Below, in pieces: positions 15,807 to 24,338 of a stretch of DNA of 64,000 nucleotides (positions within the stretch are counted from its first letter, which is position 1; each line of letters starts with the position of its first letter). A model generated the notes under the pieces. That model was not told the DNA's origin. It did no database searches and saw only the letters and a program-made list of their open reading frames with translations. The translations under genes and the position numbers were made by a program. The stretch is from Saccharospirillum sp043196875 (GTDB taxonomy: Bacteria > Pseudomonadota > Gammaproteobacteria > Pseudomonadales > Natronospirillaceae), in contig NZ_JBEBMX010000005.1 in the NCBI RefSeq assembly GCF_043196875.1, positions 62,001-126,000 of the forward strand, written 5' to 3'.

Positions 15807-17216
15807 TTAAAACCGGGCCGGGCCAAAGAAACGGCTCTCCGCCTCGACGCTCTGGCTTGGGTCGTCGACGGCGACAGCGGTGAAATGAATTTCGTTATTG
15901 GGCAGTTGTAACTGATTGGGGTCGATCAGCAGACGCACGGGTAATTGCACCACACCGCCGGCGGTGACGCTGATCACGTCCGGTGCCAGCAGTTGCAAAC
16001 CGTCCAGACCATCGACGCTGAGGCGATAACGCCGATCCTGCTCTGTCATATTCATCAGACTGATCTGATAGGAGTTTTCCACCAGCCCGGCGGGCGTCAT
16101 GCGGTGCAGCGCACCCCGGCCGCGTTCTATGGACAGATCCATGGGAATACGGGTGGCGATGACCCAACTGAACAGCCCGATCATGACCGCCAGCGCCAGC
16201 GCATAGCCGATCAGGCGGGGTCTGAGGATACGGCTGGGTTTGCCTTCCAGGCTGTTTTCGGTGGTGTAGCGGATCAGGCCGGGCTCGTAGCCCATCTTAT
16301 CCATGACCGAATCGCAGGCATCAATACAGGCGGCGCAGCCGATGCATTCGTATTGCAGGCCATCACGGATATCGATACCGGTCGGGCAGACCTGAACGCA
16401 CAGTTCGCAATCGATGCAATCACCCAGACCAGCATCTTCTGGTTTGATGCCGCGCTTGCGCGCCCCTCTGGGTTCGCCGCGTTTTTCGTCGTAGCTGACG
16501 ATCAGGGTGTCCTGATCGAACATCACCGCCTGGAAGCGGGCGTAAGGACACATATAGATGCACACCTGTTCACGCAACCAGCCGGCGTTGCCGTAGGTCG
16601 CCAGCGTGAAGAAGGCGATCCAGAAAATGGCCCAGCCACCGGCGCTAAAACCGGCCAGTTGCGGCAGCAGTTCTTTCACCGGTACGAAATAGCCGACGAA
16701 GGTGATGGCGGTAATCAGTGCTACTGCCAGCCAGAGCAGATGCTTGGCAGCTTTGCGCGCGAACTTCTGAGCGGTCATGGGTTGATCATCGAGTTTGATG
16801 CGGGCGTTGCGTTTGCCCTCGGTCTTTTCCTCGATAAACATGAAGATCCAGGTCCAGGCGCTTTGCGGGCAGGTGTAACCGCACCAGACCCGGCCGGCGA
16901 AGACGGTGACCAAAAACAGCGCAAAGGCGCAGATGATCAGCGCCCAGGACAACAACATAAAGTCCTGCGGCCAGAAGGTGATGCCGAAGATATGGAACTG
17001 GCGCGCGGGCAGGTCGAACAGCACGGCCTGGCGACCGTTCCAGTCCAGCCAGAGGGTGCCAAAGTAAAGCGCGAACAGGGCTGCGCCCCCGTAGACTCTC
17101 AGGTTTCGATAAAAACCTTTGATGCGGCGGACGTAGATTTTTTCCCTTTCTTGATACAGGTCGACGGTCGTTACGGCGTCGTCCGTGACGTCTTTGACCT
17201 CTATTTTATCGGTCAT
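15807..17216 (-). CDS. ccoG: cbb3 oxidase accessory ferredoxin-like protein CcoG (FixG/RdxA)
   Basis: 469 aa with four to five membrane helices. Two 4Fe-4S clusters are indicated by CIDCELCVQVCPTG and CIGCAACIDACD (about residues 260-300). Membrane-side cysteines lie in CGYTCPQSAW and CIYMCPYARFQ. A C-terminal immunoglobulin-like periplasmic domain (about 350-469) completes it. CcoG is a cupric reductase that supplies Cu(I) for oxidase assembly. The start has no good ribosome site (CCCCCAAAAAAC precedes it), but the N-terminus fits the family. A hairpin separates it from ccoP. Confidence 0.95.
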   Translation of the reverse strand: MTDKIEVKDVTDDAVTTVDLYQEREKIYVRRIKGFYRNLRVYGGAALFALYFGTLWLDWNGRQAVLFDLPARQFHIFGITFWPQDFMLLSWALIICAFALFLVTVFAGRVWCGYTCPQSAWTWIFMFIEEKTEGKRNARIKLDDQPMTAQKFARKAAKHLLWLAVALITAITFVGYFVPVKELLPQLAGFSAGGWAIFWIAFFTLATYGNAGWLREQVCIYMCPYARFQAVMFDQDTLIVSYDEKRGEPRGARKRGIKPEDAGLGDCIDCELCVQVCPTGIDIRDGLQYECIGCAACIDACDSVMDKMGYEPGLIRYTTENSLEGKPSRILRPRLIGYALALAVMIGLFSWVIATRIPMDLSIERGRGALHRMTPAGLVENSYQISLMNMTEQDRRYRLSVDGLDGLQLLAPDVISVTAGGVVQLPVRLLIDPNQLQLPNNEIHFTAVAVDDPSQSVEAESRFFGPARF

Positions 17217-17280
17217 GTTTTTTGGGGGATCAGGATTGGTTTGGGAAGGGCGGGCACGCCCGACCTTTCCAAGCCAGTCC

Positions 17281-17302
17281 GGGGTGCGTGGGCACGCACC
17301 CC
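17281..17302 (-). other. Intergenic hairpin between ccoP and ccoG
   Basis: GGGGTGCGTG/CACGCACCCC forms a perfect 10-bp stem with a two-base loop; a smaller CGGGC/GCCCG hairpin follows toward ccoG. No T-run follows on either strand, so this is not a classical terminator. It may stabilise or process the ccoNOQP mRNA, giving more oxidase than assembly factors. Confidence 0.5.
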
Positions 17303-17311
17303 GTTGGTTAG

Positions 17312-18244
17312 TTATTGCTGCTCCAGCTCTTGCTCTTGGCTAAGGCTGTAGACGTAGCCAGCAACGATATGCACGCGCTCTTCGCCGAGCACGTTGGCCC
17401 AATCCGGCATCCGTCCAGAGCGACCATGTTCCAAGGTGTACTGAACGGAATCGCGCAGACTTTCACCTGGAATTCGGTACAACCAGATATCGTCGGTCAG
17501 GTTGGGAGCACCAATGTTGGGCTGGCCAGCGGCAATGCTGCCGCGACCGTCCTGGCCATGGCAGGCAACACAGCTGGCATTGAACAGGGCTTGCCCCTGA
17601 GTGGCCAGGTTGGTGTTGACCTCGTCCTGACCAGACAGCTGCATGACGTACTCAGTCACTGCACGCACACCGCTGGCGCCAAGGGCATCACCCCAGGCCG
17701 GCATCTGACCACTGCGACCAGCCATAATGGTGGTCTTGATGGTGTCACCCTCGCCGCCGTAGAGCCAATCGTCATCGGTCAGGTTAGGAAAACCGTAGCT
17801 GCCGGTGCCAGCCTGGCCGTGGCACAGGGCGCAGTTGTCTTCGAACAGACGCTGACCGACGCGCATGGCTTGAGGGTAGTCGTGCAATTTTTCGACCGGA
17901 ACCGAGGCCAGACGCTGGTAGATTTCGCCATAGCGGCGCTCATGGGCAACCTGATCGGCGGTCAATTCACCCACAGAGGTCCAGCCCAGTACGCCTTTCC
18001 AGTTACCCACCGGCATAGCGATGAGATAGCACACCGCAAAGATGATGGTCAGCCAGAACAGGTTCAGCCACCACTTGGGCAGAGGATTGTTGTATTCCTC
18101 AATGCCATCAAACTGGTGACCCGTGGTCTGAGCGCCTTCACCGCCCGGATCGGGCATCCGTCGAGTAAAATAAAGCAGCGCGACGATGCCCACCAGAAAG
18201 ACGGTGGTGATTGCAATAATGTAGAAACTCCAAAAGCTACTCAT
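17312..18244 (-). CDS. ccoP: cbb3 cytochrome c oxidase subunit III, dihaem CcoP
   Basis: 310 aa from the ATG at 18244 (MSSFWSFYIIAIT, like MTTFWS of pseudomonads). AGAGGA stands about seven bases before this start, but too close to the alternative ATG at 18250. Two membrane helices lie near residues 5-25 and 60-80. Two class I cytochrome c domains follow with haem motifs CALCHG and CVACHG. CcoP passes electrons from cytochrome c4/c5 to CcoO. The start overlaps the end of ccoQ. Confidence 0.95.
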   Translation of the reverse strand: MSSFWSFYIIAITTVFLVGIVALLYFTRRMPDPGGEGAQTTGHQFDGIEEYNNPLPKWWLNLFWLTIIFAVCYLIAMPVGNWKGVLGWTSVGELTADQVAHERRYGEIYQRLASVPVEKLHDYPQAMRVGQRLFEDNCALCHGQAGTGSYGFPNLTDDDWLYGGEGDTIKTTIMAGRSGQMPAWGDALGASGVRAVTEYVMQLSGQDEVNTNLATQGQALFNASCVACHGQDGRGSIAAGQPNIGAPNLTDDIWLYRIPGESLRDSVQYTLEHGRSGRMPDWANVLGEERVHIVAGYVYSLSQEQELEQQ

Positions 18245-18422
18245 CGTCATTCCTCTTCTTGTCCGAGGCGGCGTCCATCTGTTCGTCGCGTTCGGCGAAC
18301 GGCAGGTTGGCCGCATCGTCAAAACGTGCTTTGCGCTTACTGGAGTAGGCCCAGAACACCACGCCAAAGAAAGCGATCATGGTGAATACGGTGGCCAGTC
18401 CGCGCCAAGTATTGATATCCAT
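18237..18422 (-). CDS. ccoQ: cbb3 cytochrome c oxidase subunit IV CcoQ
   Basis: 61 aa with one N-terminal membrane helix (about 8-25, VFTMIAFFGVVFWAYSSKRK) and a charged tail. CcoQ stabilises CcoP in the complex. It lies nine bases after ccoO and overlaps ccoP by eight bases. Confidence 0.93.
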   Translation of the reverse strand: MDINTWRGLATVFTMIAFFGVVFWAYSSKRKARFDDAANLPFAERDEQMDAASDKKRNDDE

Positions 18423-18431
18423 GACAGTCCC

Positions 18432-19037
18432 CTAGCGACCGGTTACGACGGTACCGAGGTGCTGCAGATAAGCGACCAGGGCGTCGATTTCGGTGGTTCC
18501 AGCTACGGCTTCCTGAGCACCAGCGATCTGTTCGTCGGTGTAAGGCACACCAACGGTACGCAGGGCGCGCATCTTGGCCGCCGTATGTTCACCATCCAGA
18601 GTGCGTTCGAACAGCCAGGGGAAAGCCGGCATGTTGGACTCGGGAACAACAGAGCGCGGATTGTAAAGGTGCGCTTTATGCCACTCATCGCTGTAACGTT
18701 CGCCGACACGGGCAAGGTCCGGGCCGGTGCGCTTGGAACCCCACAGGAAGGGATGCTCGTAAACCATCTCGCCAGCCTGGGAGTAAGGACCGTAGCGCTC
18801 AACTTCAGCGCGCAGCGGGCGTACCATCTGGGTGTGGCAGACATGGCAGCCTTCGCGAATGTAGATATCGCGACCTTCCAGCTGAACCGCGGTGTAAGGT
18901 TCCAGACCTTCGACCGGTTCGGTGGTGTCGTTGATGAAGAAGAGCGGCACGATTTCGACCAGACCGCCAAAGCTGATGGCGATGACGACCAGAAAGGCCA
19001 TCAAGCCAACGTTCTTTTCAACCTTTTCGTGTTGCAT
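18432..19037 (-). CDS. ccoO: cbb3 cytochrome c oxidase subunit II, monohaem CcoO
   Basis: 201 aa with an N-terminal membrane anchor (about 10-32) and one haem c site, CHVCHTQM, at about residues 69-75. The periplasmic part contains the conserved VVPESNMPAFPW with the axial methionine. It takes electrons from CcoP to the binuclear centre of CcoN. It lies 15 bases after ccoN. Confidence 0.95.
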   Translation of the reverse strand: MQHEKVEKNVGLMAFLVVIAISFGGLVEIVPLFFINDTTEPVEGLEPYTAVQLEGRDIYIREGCHVCHTQMVRPLRAEVERYGPYSQAGEMVYEHPFLWGSKRTGPDLARVGERYSDEWHKAHLYNPRSVVPESNMPAFPWLFERTLDGEHTAAKMRALRTVGVPYTDEQIAGAQEAVAGTTEIDALVAYLQHLGTVVTGR

Positions 19038-19052
19038 CTTATGTCCTACCTA

Positions 19053-20489
19053 TCAAGCGGCCTGGGGCGCGGGTTCAGCCTGAGTCGCCTGATCATTGCG
19101 CACAGTGCGCCAGACGTTATAGGCCATCAGCAGCATGCCGGACAGGAAGACAATGCCTCCGATCAAGCGCACCACATAACCGGGCCAACTCACCTCGACA
19201 CCCTGGACGAAGCTGTACATCAAGGAACCGTCGGTATTGACTGCACGCCACATCAGACCCTGGGCAATGCCGTTAACCCACATGGCCGCGATGTACAGAA
19301 CGGTACCGATGGTCGCCAACCAGAAGTGCACATTGATCAGCGCGATGCTGTACATCTGAGTCTGACCAAAGAGACGCGGAATGGTGTGATAGATAGCACC
19401 GATGGAAATCATCGCCACCCAGCCGAGTGCGCCGGAGTGAACGTGACCGATGGTCCAGTCGGTGTTGTGTGACAGAGCATTGACCGTCTTGATGGCCATC
19501 ATCGGGCCTTCAAACGTGGCCATGCCGTAGAACGACAGTGACACCACCAAAAAGCGCAGAATCGGGTCGGTACGCAGTTTGTGCCAGGCACCGCTCATGG
19601 TCATCATGCCGTTGATCATGCCGCCCCAGGAAGGAACCAGCAGAATAACGGACATCACCATACCCAGGTTCTGAGCCCAGTCGGGCAGGGCAGAATAGTG
19701 CAGGTGGTGACCACCTGCCCACATATAGATAGCGATCAGCGCCCAGAAGTGCACGATCGACAGCCGGTAGGAATAAACCGGGCGCTCAGCCTGTTTGGGT
19801 ACGTAGTAGTACATCATGCCGAGGAAGCCGGCAGTCAGGAAGAAACCAACAGCGTTGTGGCCGTACCACCACTGCACCATGGCATCCATGGTACCCGGAT
19901 AGACAGAGTAAGCTTTGAACAGAGTGACCGGGATGGCGATGTTGTTGACCACATGCAGCACCGCCACGGTGATGATGAAGGCCAGATAAAACCAGTTACC
20001 CACATAGATGTGCGAGGTACGGCGGCGGTGAATGGTACCGACGAAGACCGCCAGGTAAGACAGCCAGACGGCGGCGATCAGGATATCGATCGGCCATTCC
20101 AGTTCGGCGTATTCCTTGGACGACGTTAAACCCATTGGCAGGGTGATGACGGCCGCGACGATGACCGCCTGCCATCCCCAAAAGGTAAACTTGGCGAGCC
20201 CCTCAAAGGCCAACCGGGCCTGAGTGGTTCGCTGGACGACATAATAGGACGTTGCAAAAAGCGCACAGCCACCAAAGGCAAAAATGACCGCATTGGTGTG
20301 CAGTGGACGCAAACGACCAAAGTGAAAGTAAGGACCGAAATTCAATTCAGGGAAGGCTAACTGGGCGGCAATAATAACACCAACCAGCATGCCGATAATT
20401 CCCCATACGACAGTCATGATGGCGAACTGACGAACAACCGTATAGTTGTACGTTTCATTCACCTCAGTAGCGGGGCTAGCATGGCTCAT
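19053..20489 (-). CDS. ccoN: cbb3 cytochrome c oxidase catalytic subunit I CcoN
   Basis: 478 aa, twelve membrane helices of the haem-copper oxidase superfamily. Characteristic stretches are LRPLHTNAVIFAFGG with a haem ligand His, WWYGHNAVGFFLTAGF around the CuB region, and GHVHSGALGW late in the protein. This high-affinity proton-pumping oxidase reduces oxygen at low tension. It is the first gene of the ccoNOQP unit and has an FNR-type promoter about 40 bases upstream of the start codon. Confidence 0.96.
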   Translation of the reverse strand: MSHASPATEVNETYNYTVVRQFAIMTVVWGIIGMLVGVIIAAQLAFPELNFGPYFHFGRLRPLHTNAVIFAFGGCALFATSYYVVQRTTQARLAFEGLAKFTFWGWQAVIVAAVITLPMGLTSSKEYAELEWPIDILIAAVWLSYLAVFVGTIHRRRTSHIYVGNWFYLAFIITVAVLHVVNNIAIPVTLFKAYSVYPGTMDAMVQWWYGHNAVGFFLTAGFLGMMYYYVPKQAERPVYSYRLSIVHFWALIAIYMWAGGHHLHYSALPDWAQNLGMVMSVILLVPSWGGMINGMMTMSGAWHKLRTDPILRFLVVSLSFYGMATFEGPMMAIKTVNALSHNTDWTIGHVHSGALGWVAMISIGAIYHTIPRLFGQTQMYSIALINVHFWLATIGTVLYIAAMWVNGIAQGLMWRAVNTDGSLMYSFVQGVEVSWPGYVVRLIGGIVFLSGMLLMAYNVWRTVRNDQATQAEPAPQAA

Positions 20490-20535
20490 GGATCAGCTTC
20501 CGAGGGGCAAAGGGTTAGATACAAAAAGCGGCGCA

Positions 20536-20578
20536 AGTATGCTCAGCCGCTTGGGGTTTTGCAAATGACCCAGGTCAA
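20536..20578 (-). promoter_or_regulatory. FNR/Anr-type promoter of ccoNOQP
   Basis: On the minus strand TTGACCTGGGTCAT (20565-20578) is a near-palindromic FNR-like box (TTGAC-N4-GTCAT). CATACT at 20536-20541 serves as -10. Centres are 33 bases apart, as expected for class II activation. The gene starts at 20489. Confidence 0.6.
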
Positions 20579-20727
20579 TTTCCAAGGTAATAGCATTGCA
20601 GATGTGCCGCCATTACCCGCTTTGGAACAGAGCCTAGCAAAGGTTTTTCGACTCTGCCGATTGTTCGAAGCAATAGTAAAACGATGCGTTTTTTTAAGAT
20701 TGTTCGGTGGGTGAATATCGCAATAAT

Positions 20728-20746
20728 TATAATGAGAATTGTTATC
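20728..20746 (+). promoter_or_regulatory. Fur-like iron box
   Basis: TATAATGAGAATTGTTATC matches 15 of 19 positions of GATAATGATAATCATTATC. TATAAT at 20728-20733 inside it could be a -10, so Fur binding would block transcription toward acyP. No recognised iron gene follows directly. Confidence 0.5.
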
Positions 20747-20833
20747 AATTAATGTCTGGCTGAGATATCTTTGAATGAATGATGGGCGCCGTTAAACTGG
20801 CGTGCTTATTAAAGTCGGACAGAGAGGTTTGCA

Positions 20834-21109
20834 ATGCAGTGCATGAAGGCCTGGGTTTACGGCAAAGTGCAGGGTGTCGGTTACCGCCTGTTCTGTCGGC
20901 GCCGTGCTCGTGAGTTGGGAGTGACGGGCCATGCCATCAACCTGCCGGATGGTCGTGTTGAAGTGATGCTCTGTGGTACCGAACAGGCGCTGTCCGATAT
21001 GGTTGACGCCTTGCACCAGGGGTCGCGCTTTGCTCAGGTTGCCGGTGTCGATGTCGAACGCATCCAACTCGATGAAAGCAAGCTGCCGGTCGACTTCGTC
21101 ACCGGCTAA
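20834..21109 (+). CDS. acyP: Acylphosphatase
   Basis: 91 aa, the usual length. The signature YGKVQGVGYR includes the phosphate-binding Arg18. Asn36 in AINLPDGRVEV is the catalytic asparagine. It hydrolyses acyl phosphates in the cytoplasm. AGAGAGG lies six bases before the ATG at 20834; an ATG at 20843 would also work. A Fur-like box lies upstream. Confidence 0.93.
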   Translation: MQCMKAWVYGKVQGVGYRLFCRRRARELGVTGHAINLPDGRVEVMLCGTEQALSDMVDALHQGSRFAQVAGVDVERIQLDESKLPVDFVTG

Positions 21110-21168
21110 ACCGCCTTGGCCTACCGTTTTGCCACAGATCACCGGTAGTTAAACGACCGACACCTAGG

Positions 21169-21174
21169 TATAAT
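21169..21174 (+). promoter_or_regulatory. -10 element before aspS
   Basis: A perfect TATAAT lies 46 bases before the aspS start, followed by a GC-rich segment. No strong -35 is visible (TAGTTA at 21146-21151 has 17-base spacing). Confidence 0.45.
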
Positions 21175-21219
21175 GCCGGCCCTTTGCGAACTCCCTAAGC
21201 ACCAGATTCAGGAACTCCT

Positions 21220-22992
21220 ATGCGAAGCCATTACTGCGGGGAACTCAACGCTTCCCTGATTGACGAAACCGTGACCATCAGCGGCTGGGTTCACCGTCGC
21301 CGCGACCACGGCGGCGTGATCTTCCTCGATGTGCGTGACCGCGCCGGCATCACCCAGGTGGTCTTCGACCCCGATGCACCGGAAAGCTTCAATATTGCCG
21401 ACCGGGTTCGCTCGGAATACGTCATTGAAGTGACTGGCCGGGTGCGTGCCCGCCCTGAAGGCACCGTCAATCCGAATATGGCGACCGGTGAAATTGAATT
21501 GCTGGGCAAGGAAATTACCGTCCTGAACTCAGCCAAAACGCCTCCCTTCCCGCTGGATGAATATTCCGATGTCGGTGAAGACGTGCGTCTGCGCTACCGC
21601 TTTATGGACCTGCGTCGTCCGGAAATGCAGCAGAAGCTGGTGTTGCGTTCGCGCATTACCTCCAGCATCCGCCGTCATCTGGAAGACCAGGGTTTTCTGG
21701 ATATCGAAACCCCTATTCTGACTCGCGCCACGCCCGAAGGTGCGCGTGATTATTTAGTGCCCAGCCGGACGCATCCGGGTGAGTTCTTTGCACTGCCGCA
21801 GTCACCGCAGCTGTTTAAGCAATTGCTGATGGTGTCGGGTTTTGATCGTTACTATCAGATCGCCAAGTGTTTCCGTGACGAAGACCTGCGCGCCGATCGC
21901 CAGCCGGAATTCACCCAGATCGACATCGAAACCTCCTTCACCGATGAAGCCGGCATTATGGCGCTGACCGAAACCATGATCAGCAACCTGTTTAAGGATG
22001 TGCTGGACGTCGATTTCGGTGAATTTCCGCGCATGCCGTATTCCGAAGCCATGGAAAAATACGGCAGCGATAAACCCGATCTGCGTATCCCGCTGGAGTT
22101 GACCACCGTCAGCGATCTGATGACCGAGGTCGATTTCAAAGTCTTCTCCGGACCTGCGACCGATCCCAAAGGTCGTGTGGCTGCTCTGAAAGTACCGGGT
22201 GGCAGTGAGCTGACCCGTAAGCAGATTGATGACTACACCAAGTTTGTTGGCATCTACGGCGCCAAAGGTCTGGCTTATATCAAGGTCAACGACAAGAGCA
22301 ATCTGCCGGATGGTCTGCAATCGCCGATCGTTAAGTTTATTCCCGAAGCTGTGCTGGCTCAGTTGATCGAGCGTCTGGACGCCAACGATGGCGACCTGAT
22401 CTTCTTTGGCGCCGATAAAGCCACCATCGTTAACGATGCTCTGGGCGCCTTGCGCTGCAAGATCGGCGAAGACATGAATCTCTATACCCAGGATTGGGCG
22501 CCGCTCTGGGTCGTCGACTTCCCGATGTTTGAAGAAACCGGTGAAGGTCGCCTGGCTGCGCTGCACCATCCGTTCACGGCGCCGTCGTGCAGTCCGGAAG
22601 AATTGAAAGCCAACCCGGAAACCGCCTTGTCACGCGCTTACGACATGGTATTGAACGGCGTTGAACTCGGTGGTGGTTCCATCCGTATTCACGACGAAGC
22701 CATGCAGCACGCGGTGTTTGAAGTGCTCGGCATCAGCGAGGAAGAGCAGGAAGAGAAGTTCGGCTTCCTGCTGTCGGCGCTGCGCTATGGTGCACCGCCG
22801 CACGGTGGTCTGGCTTTTGGTCTGGACCGTCTGGTCATGCTGATGACCGGCGCAGAATCCATCCGTGAAGTCATCGCCTTCCCGAAAACCCAGACCGCTG
22901 CTTGCCTGTTGACCCAAGCACCGGGTGAAGTCAGCCAGGAACAGTTGCGCGATCTGAATCTTCGCATTCGCAAGCCGGTGGCCGAATCCTGA
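21220..22992 (+). CDS. aspS: Aspartyl-tRNA synthetase
   Basis: 590 aa, the size of the bacterial-type enzyme (E. coli 590). An N-terminal OB-fold anticodon-binding domain (about 1-105: HYCGELNASL, GWVHRRRDHGGVIFLDVRDR) precedes the class II catalytic core. Motif 2 is FRDEDLRADRQPEFTQID. The bacterial insertion domain (about 285-420) follows, and motif 3 is GLAFGLDRLVML. It charges tRNA-Asp, a gene for which lies at 1010-1086. Start context: AGGAACTCCT before the ATG. yebC follows 39 bases later, as in pseudomonads. Confidence 0.97.
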   Translation: MRSHYCGELNASLIDETVTISGWVHRRRDHGGVIFLDVRDRAGITQVVFDPDAPESFNIADRVRSEYVIEVTGRVRARPEGTVNPNMATGEIELLGKEITVLNSAKTPPFPLDEYSDVGEDVRLRYRFMDLRRPEMQQKLVLRSRITSSIRRHLEDQGFLDIETPILTRATPEGARDYLVPSRTHPGEFFALPQSPQLFKQLLMVSGFDRYYQIAKCFRDEDLRADRQPEFTQIDIETSFTDEAGIMALTETMISNLFKDVLDVDFGEFPRMPYSEAMEKYGSDKPDLRIPLELTTVSDLMTEVDFKVFSGPATDPKGRVAALKVPGGSELTRKQIDDYTKFVGIYGAKGLAYIKVNDKSNLPDGLQSPIVKFIPEAVLAQLIERLDANDGDLIFFGADKATIVNDALGALRCKIGEDMNLYTQDWAPLWVVDFPMFEETGEGRLAALHHPFTAPSCSPEELKANPETALSRAYDMVLNGVELGGGSIRIHDEAMQHAVFEVLGISEEEQEEKFGFLLSALRYGAPPHGGLAFGLDRLVMLMTGAESIREVIAFPKTQTAACLLTQAPGEVSQEQLRDLNLRIRKPVAES

Positions 22993-23031
22993 TTCGCGCC
23001 ACCCAAGGAAAGAGCACGAGGTAATAAAGCT

Positions 23032-23763
23032 ATGGCAGGTCATAGTAAGTGGGCCAACATCAAGCACCGCAAGGCGGCTCAGGACGCTAAGCGGGGCAAG
23101 GTCTTTACCAAGATCATCCGTGAATTGGTGGTCGCTGCGAAAAACGGCGGTCCCAGCCCGGAAGATAACCCGACGTTGCGTTCGGTCATGGACAAAGCTC
23201 TGACCGCCAACATGAAAAAAGACACCATCGAAAAAGCCATCGCCCGAGGCGCGGGTAATGCCGAGGGTGACGACTTCGAAGCCATGACTTACGAAGGTTA
23301 TGGCGCCAGCGGTGTGGCGGTGTACGTGAAGTGCCTGTCGGACAACCGCAACCGCACCGTCTCGGAAGTGCGTCATGCGTTCACCAAGTGTGGCGGTAAT
23401 CTGGGCACCGACGGTTCTGTTGCTTATTTGTTCAGCAATGCTGGCCAGCTGTTTATCGAAAGCGGAGAAGAAGACGCCATCATGGAAGCGGCGCTGGAAG
23501 CCGGCGCTGAAGATGTGATCAGCAACGATGACGGCAGCTTCGAAATCCGCACCAGCCCGGAAGATTTTCTCGACGTTAAAAACGCACTGGTCGAAGCTGG
23601 TTATGAAGTGGAAGGCGAAGTCACCATGATTCCCTCCACCGAGACTGAACTGGACGTTGAAACCGCCGAGAAAGTACAGCGGCTGATCGATATGCTTGAA
23701 GATCTTGACGACGTGCAAAACGTCTACACCAACGCGGCCTTCCCCGAGGAAGCGGAAGCCTAG
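23032..23763 (+). CDS. yebC: YebC/PmpR-family transcription or translation factor
   Basis: 243 aa, start ATG after GAGGTAA. It begins MAGHSKWANIKHRKAAQDAK, the family signature, and keeps NNRNRTVSEVRHAFTKCGGNLG-type core (residues about 100-123). YebC proteins were described as DNA-binding regulators; later work implicates some members in relieving ribosome stalling. It lies between aspS and ruvC as in many gammaproteobacteria. Confidence 0.95.
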   Translation: MAGHSKWANIKHRKAAQDAKRGKVFTKIIRELVVAAKNGGPSPEDNPTLRSVMDKALTANMKKDTIEKAIARGAGNAEGDDFEAMTYEGYGASGVAVYVKCLSDNRNRTVSEVRHAFTKCGGNLGTDGSVAYLFSNAGQLFIESGEEDAIMEAALEAGAEDVISNDDGSFEIRTSPEDFLDVKNALVEAGYEVEGEVTMIPSTETELDVETAEKVQRLIDMLEDLDDVQNVYTNAAFPEEAEA

Positions 23764-23782
23764 TGATGGTGGCGGTGCGCCC

Positions 23783-24307
23783 ATGGCATTGATACTGGGT
23801 ATCGACCCCGGTTCGCGTAAAACCGGCTTTGGCATTATCAATGTTGTGGGCAGCCGTCAGGACTATGTCACCTCTGGCGTGATTCGCCTGGAATCCTTCG
23901 ATACCTTCGCTGAGCGACTCGACAATTTGTTTCGCTTTCTGCGCGAGGTGATCGAGCAGTATTCACCGGCGGAAGCCGCCATTGAGCAAGTCTTTATGGG
24001 GCGCAGTGCTGCCTCGGCGTTAAAACTGGGTCAGGCGCGCGGCGTGGCGATTCTCGCCGCGACGCAATCCGGTCTGGCGGTCAGCGAATACGCCGCTCGT
24101 AAGGTTAAACAAGCCGTCGTTGGTAATGGCGGCGCCGATAAGGTCCAGGTTCAGCATATGGTGCAACGCATGCTGAAGTTGCCTGGCCTGCCGCAGGAAG
24201 ACGCCGCCGATGCCTTGGCCATCGCCCTCTGTCATGCCCATACCAGTGCGGGTTTGGTCCGGGTAGCCGGTAGTCGCCACTCACGACGTGGACGCTGGCT
24301 GGATTAG
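23783..24307 (+). CDS. ruvC: Holliday junction resolvase RuvC
   Basis: 174 aa from the ATG at 23783 (MALILGIDPGSRKTGFG); the frame open to 23696 lies within yebC. Catalytic acids are visible: Asp8, the Glu in AAIEQVFMGRS, and the Asp pair in EDAADALAIALCH. It cuts Holliday junctions guided by RuvAB. It starts 19 bases after yebC, and ruvA follows 31 bases later. Confidence 0.96.
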   Translation: MALILGIDPGSRKTGFGIINVVGSRQDYVTSGVIRLESFDTFAERLDNLFRFLREVIEQYSPAEAAIEQVFMGRSAASALKLGQARGVAILAATQSGLAVSEYAARKVKQAVVGNGGADKVQVQHMVQRMLKLPGLPQEDAADALAIALCHAHTSAGLVRVAGSRHSRRGRWLD

Positions 24308-24338
24308 CCGTCCAACGACTCTATAAAGGAAGCACCTC

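Larger units (their letters stand above)
20490..20833. other. Divergent intergenic region ccoN-acyP
   Basis: 344 bases with no convincing gene. It holds the ccoN FNR-type promoter at 20536-20578 and a Fur-like box at 20728-20746. The right half (20690-20780) is AT-rich. Confidence 0.6.

Noticed and set aside
15945..17351. 468-codon plus-strand frame
   Set aside because: It is the mirror of ccoG; the protein is low-complexity and has no family pattern.
17315..19472. Two long plus-strand frames opposite ccoP, ccoQ and ccoO
   Set aside because: They run antisense to haem-protein genes with perfect motifs and lack ribosome sites.
20481..20714. 77-codon frame opposite the ccoN start region
   Set aside because: It begins in the ccoN start codon area and crosses the FNR promoter, with no coding character.
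22630..23841. 403-codon minus-strand frame across aspS and yebC
   Set aside because: It crosses two genes and has no recognisable domain.
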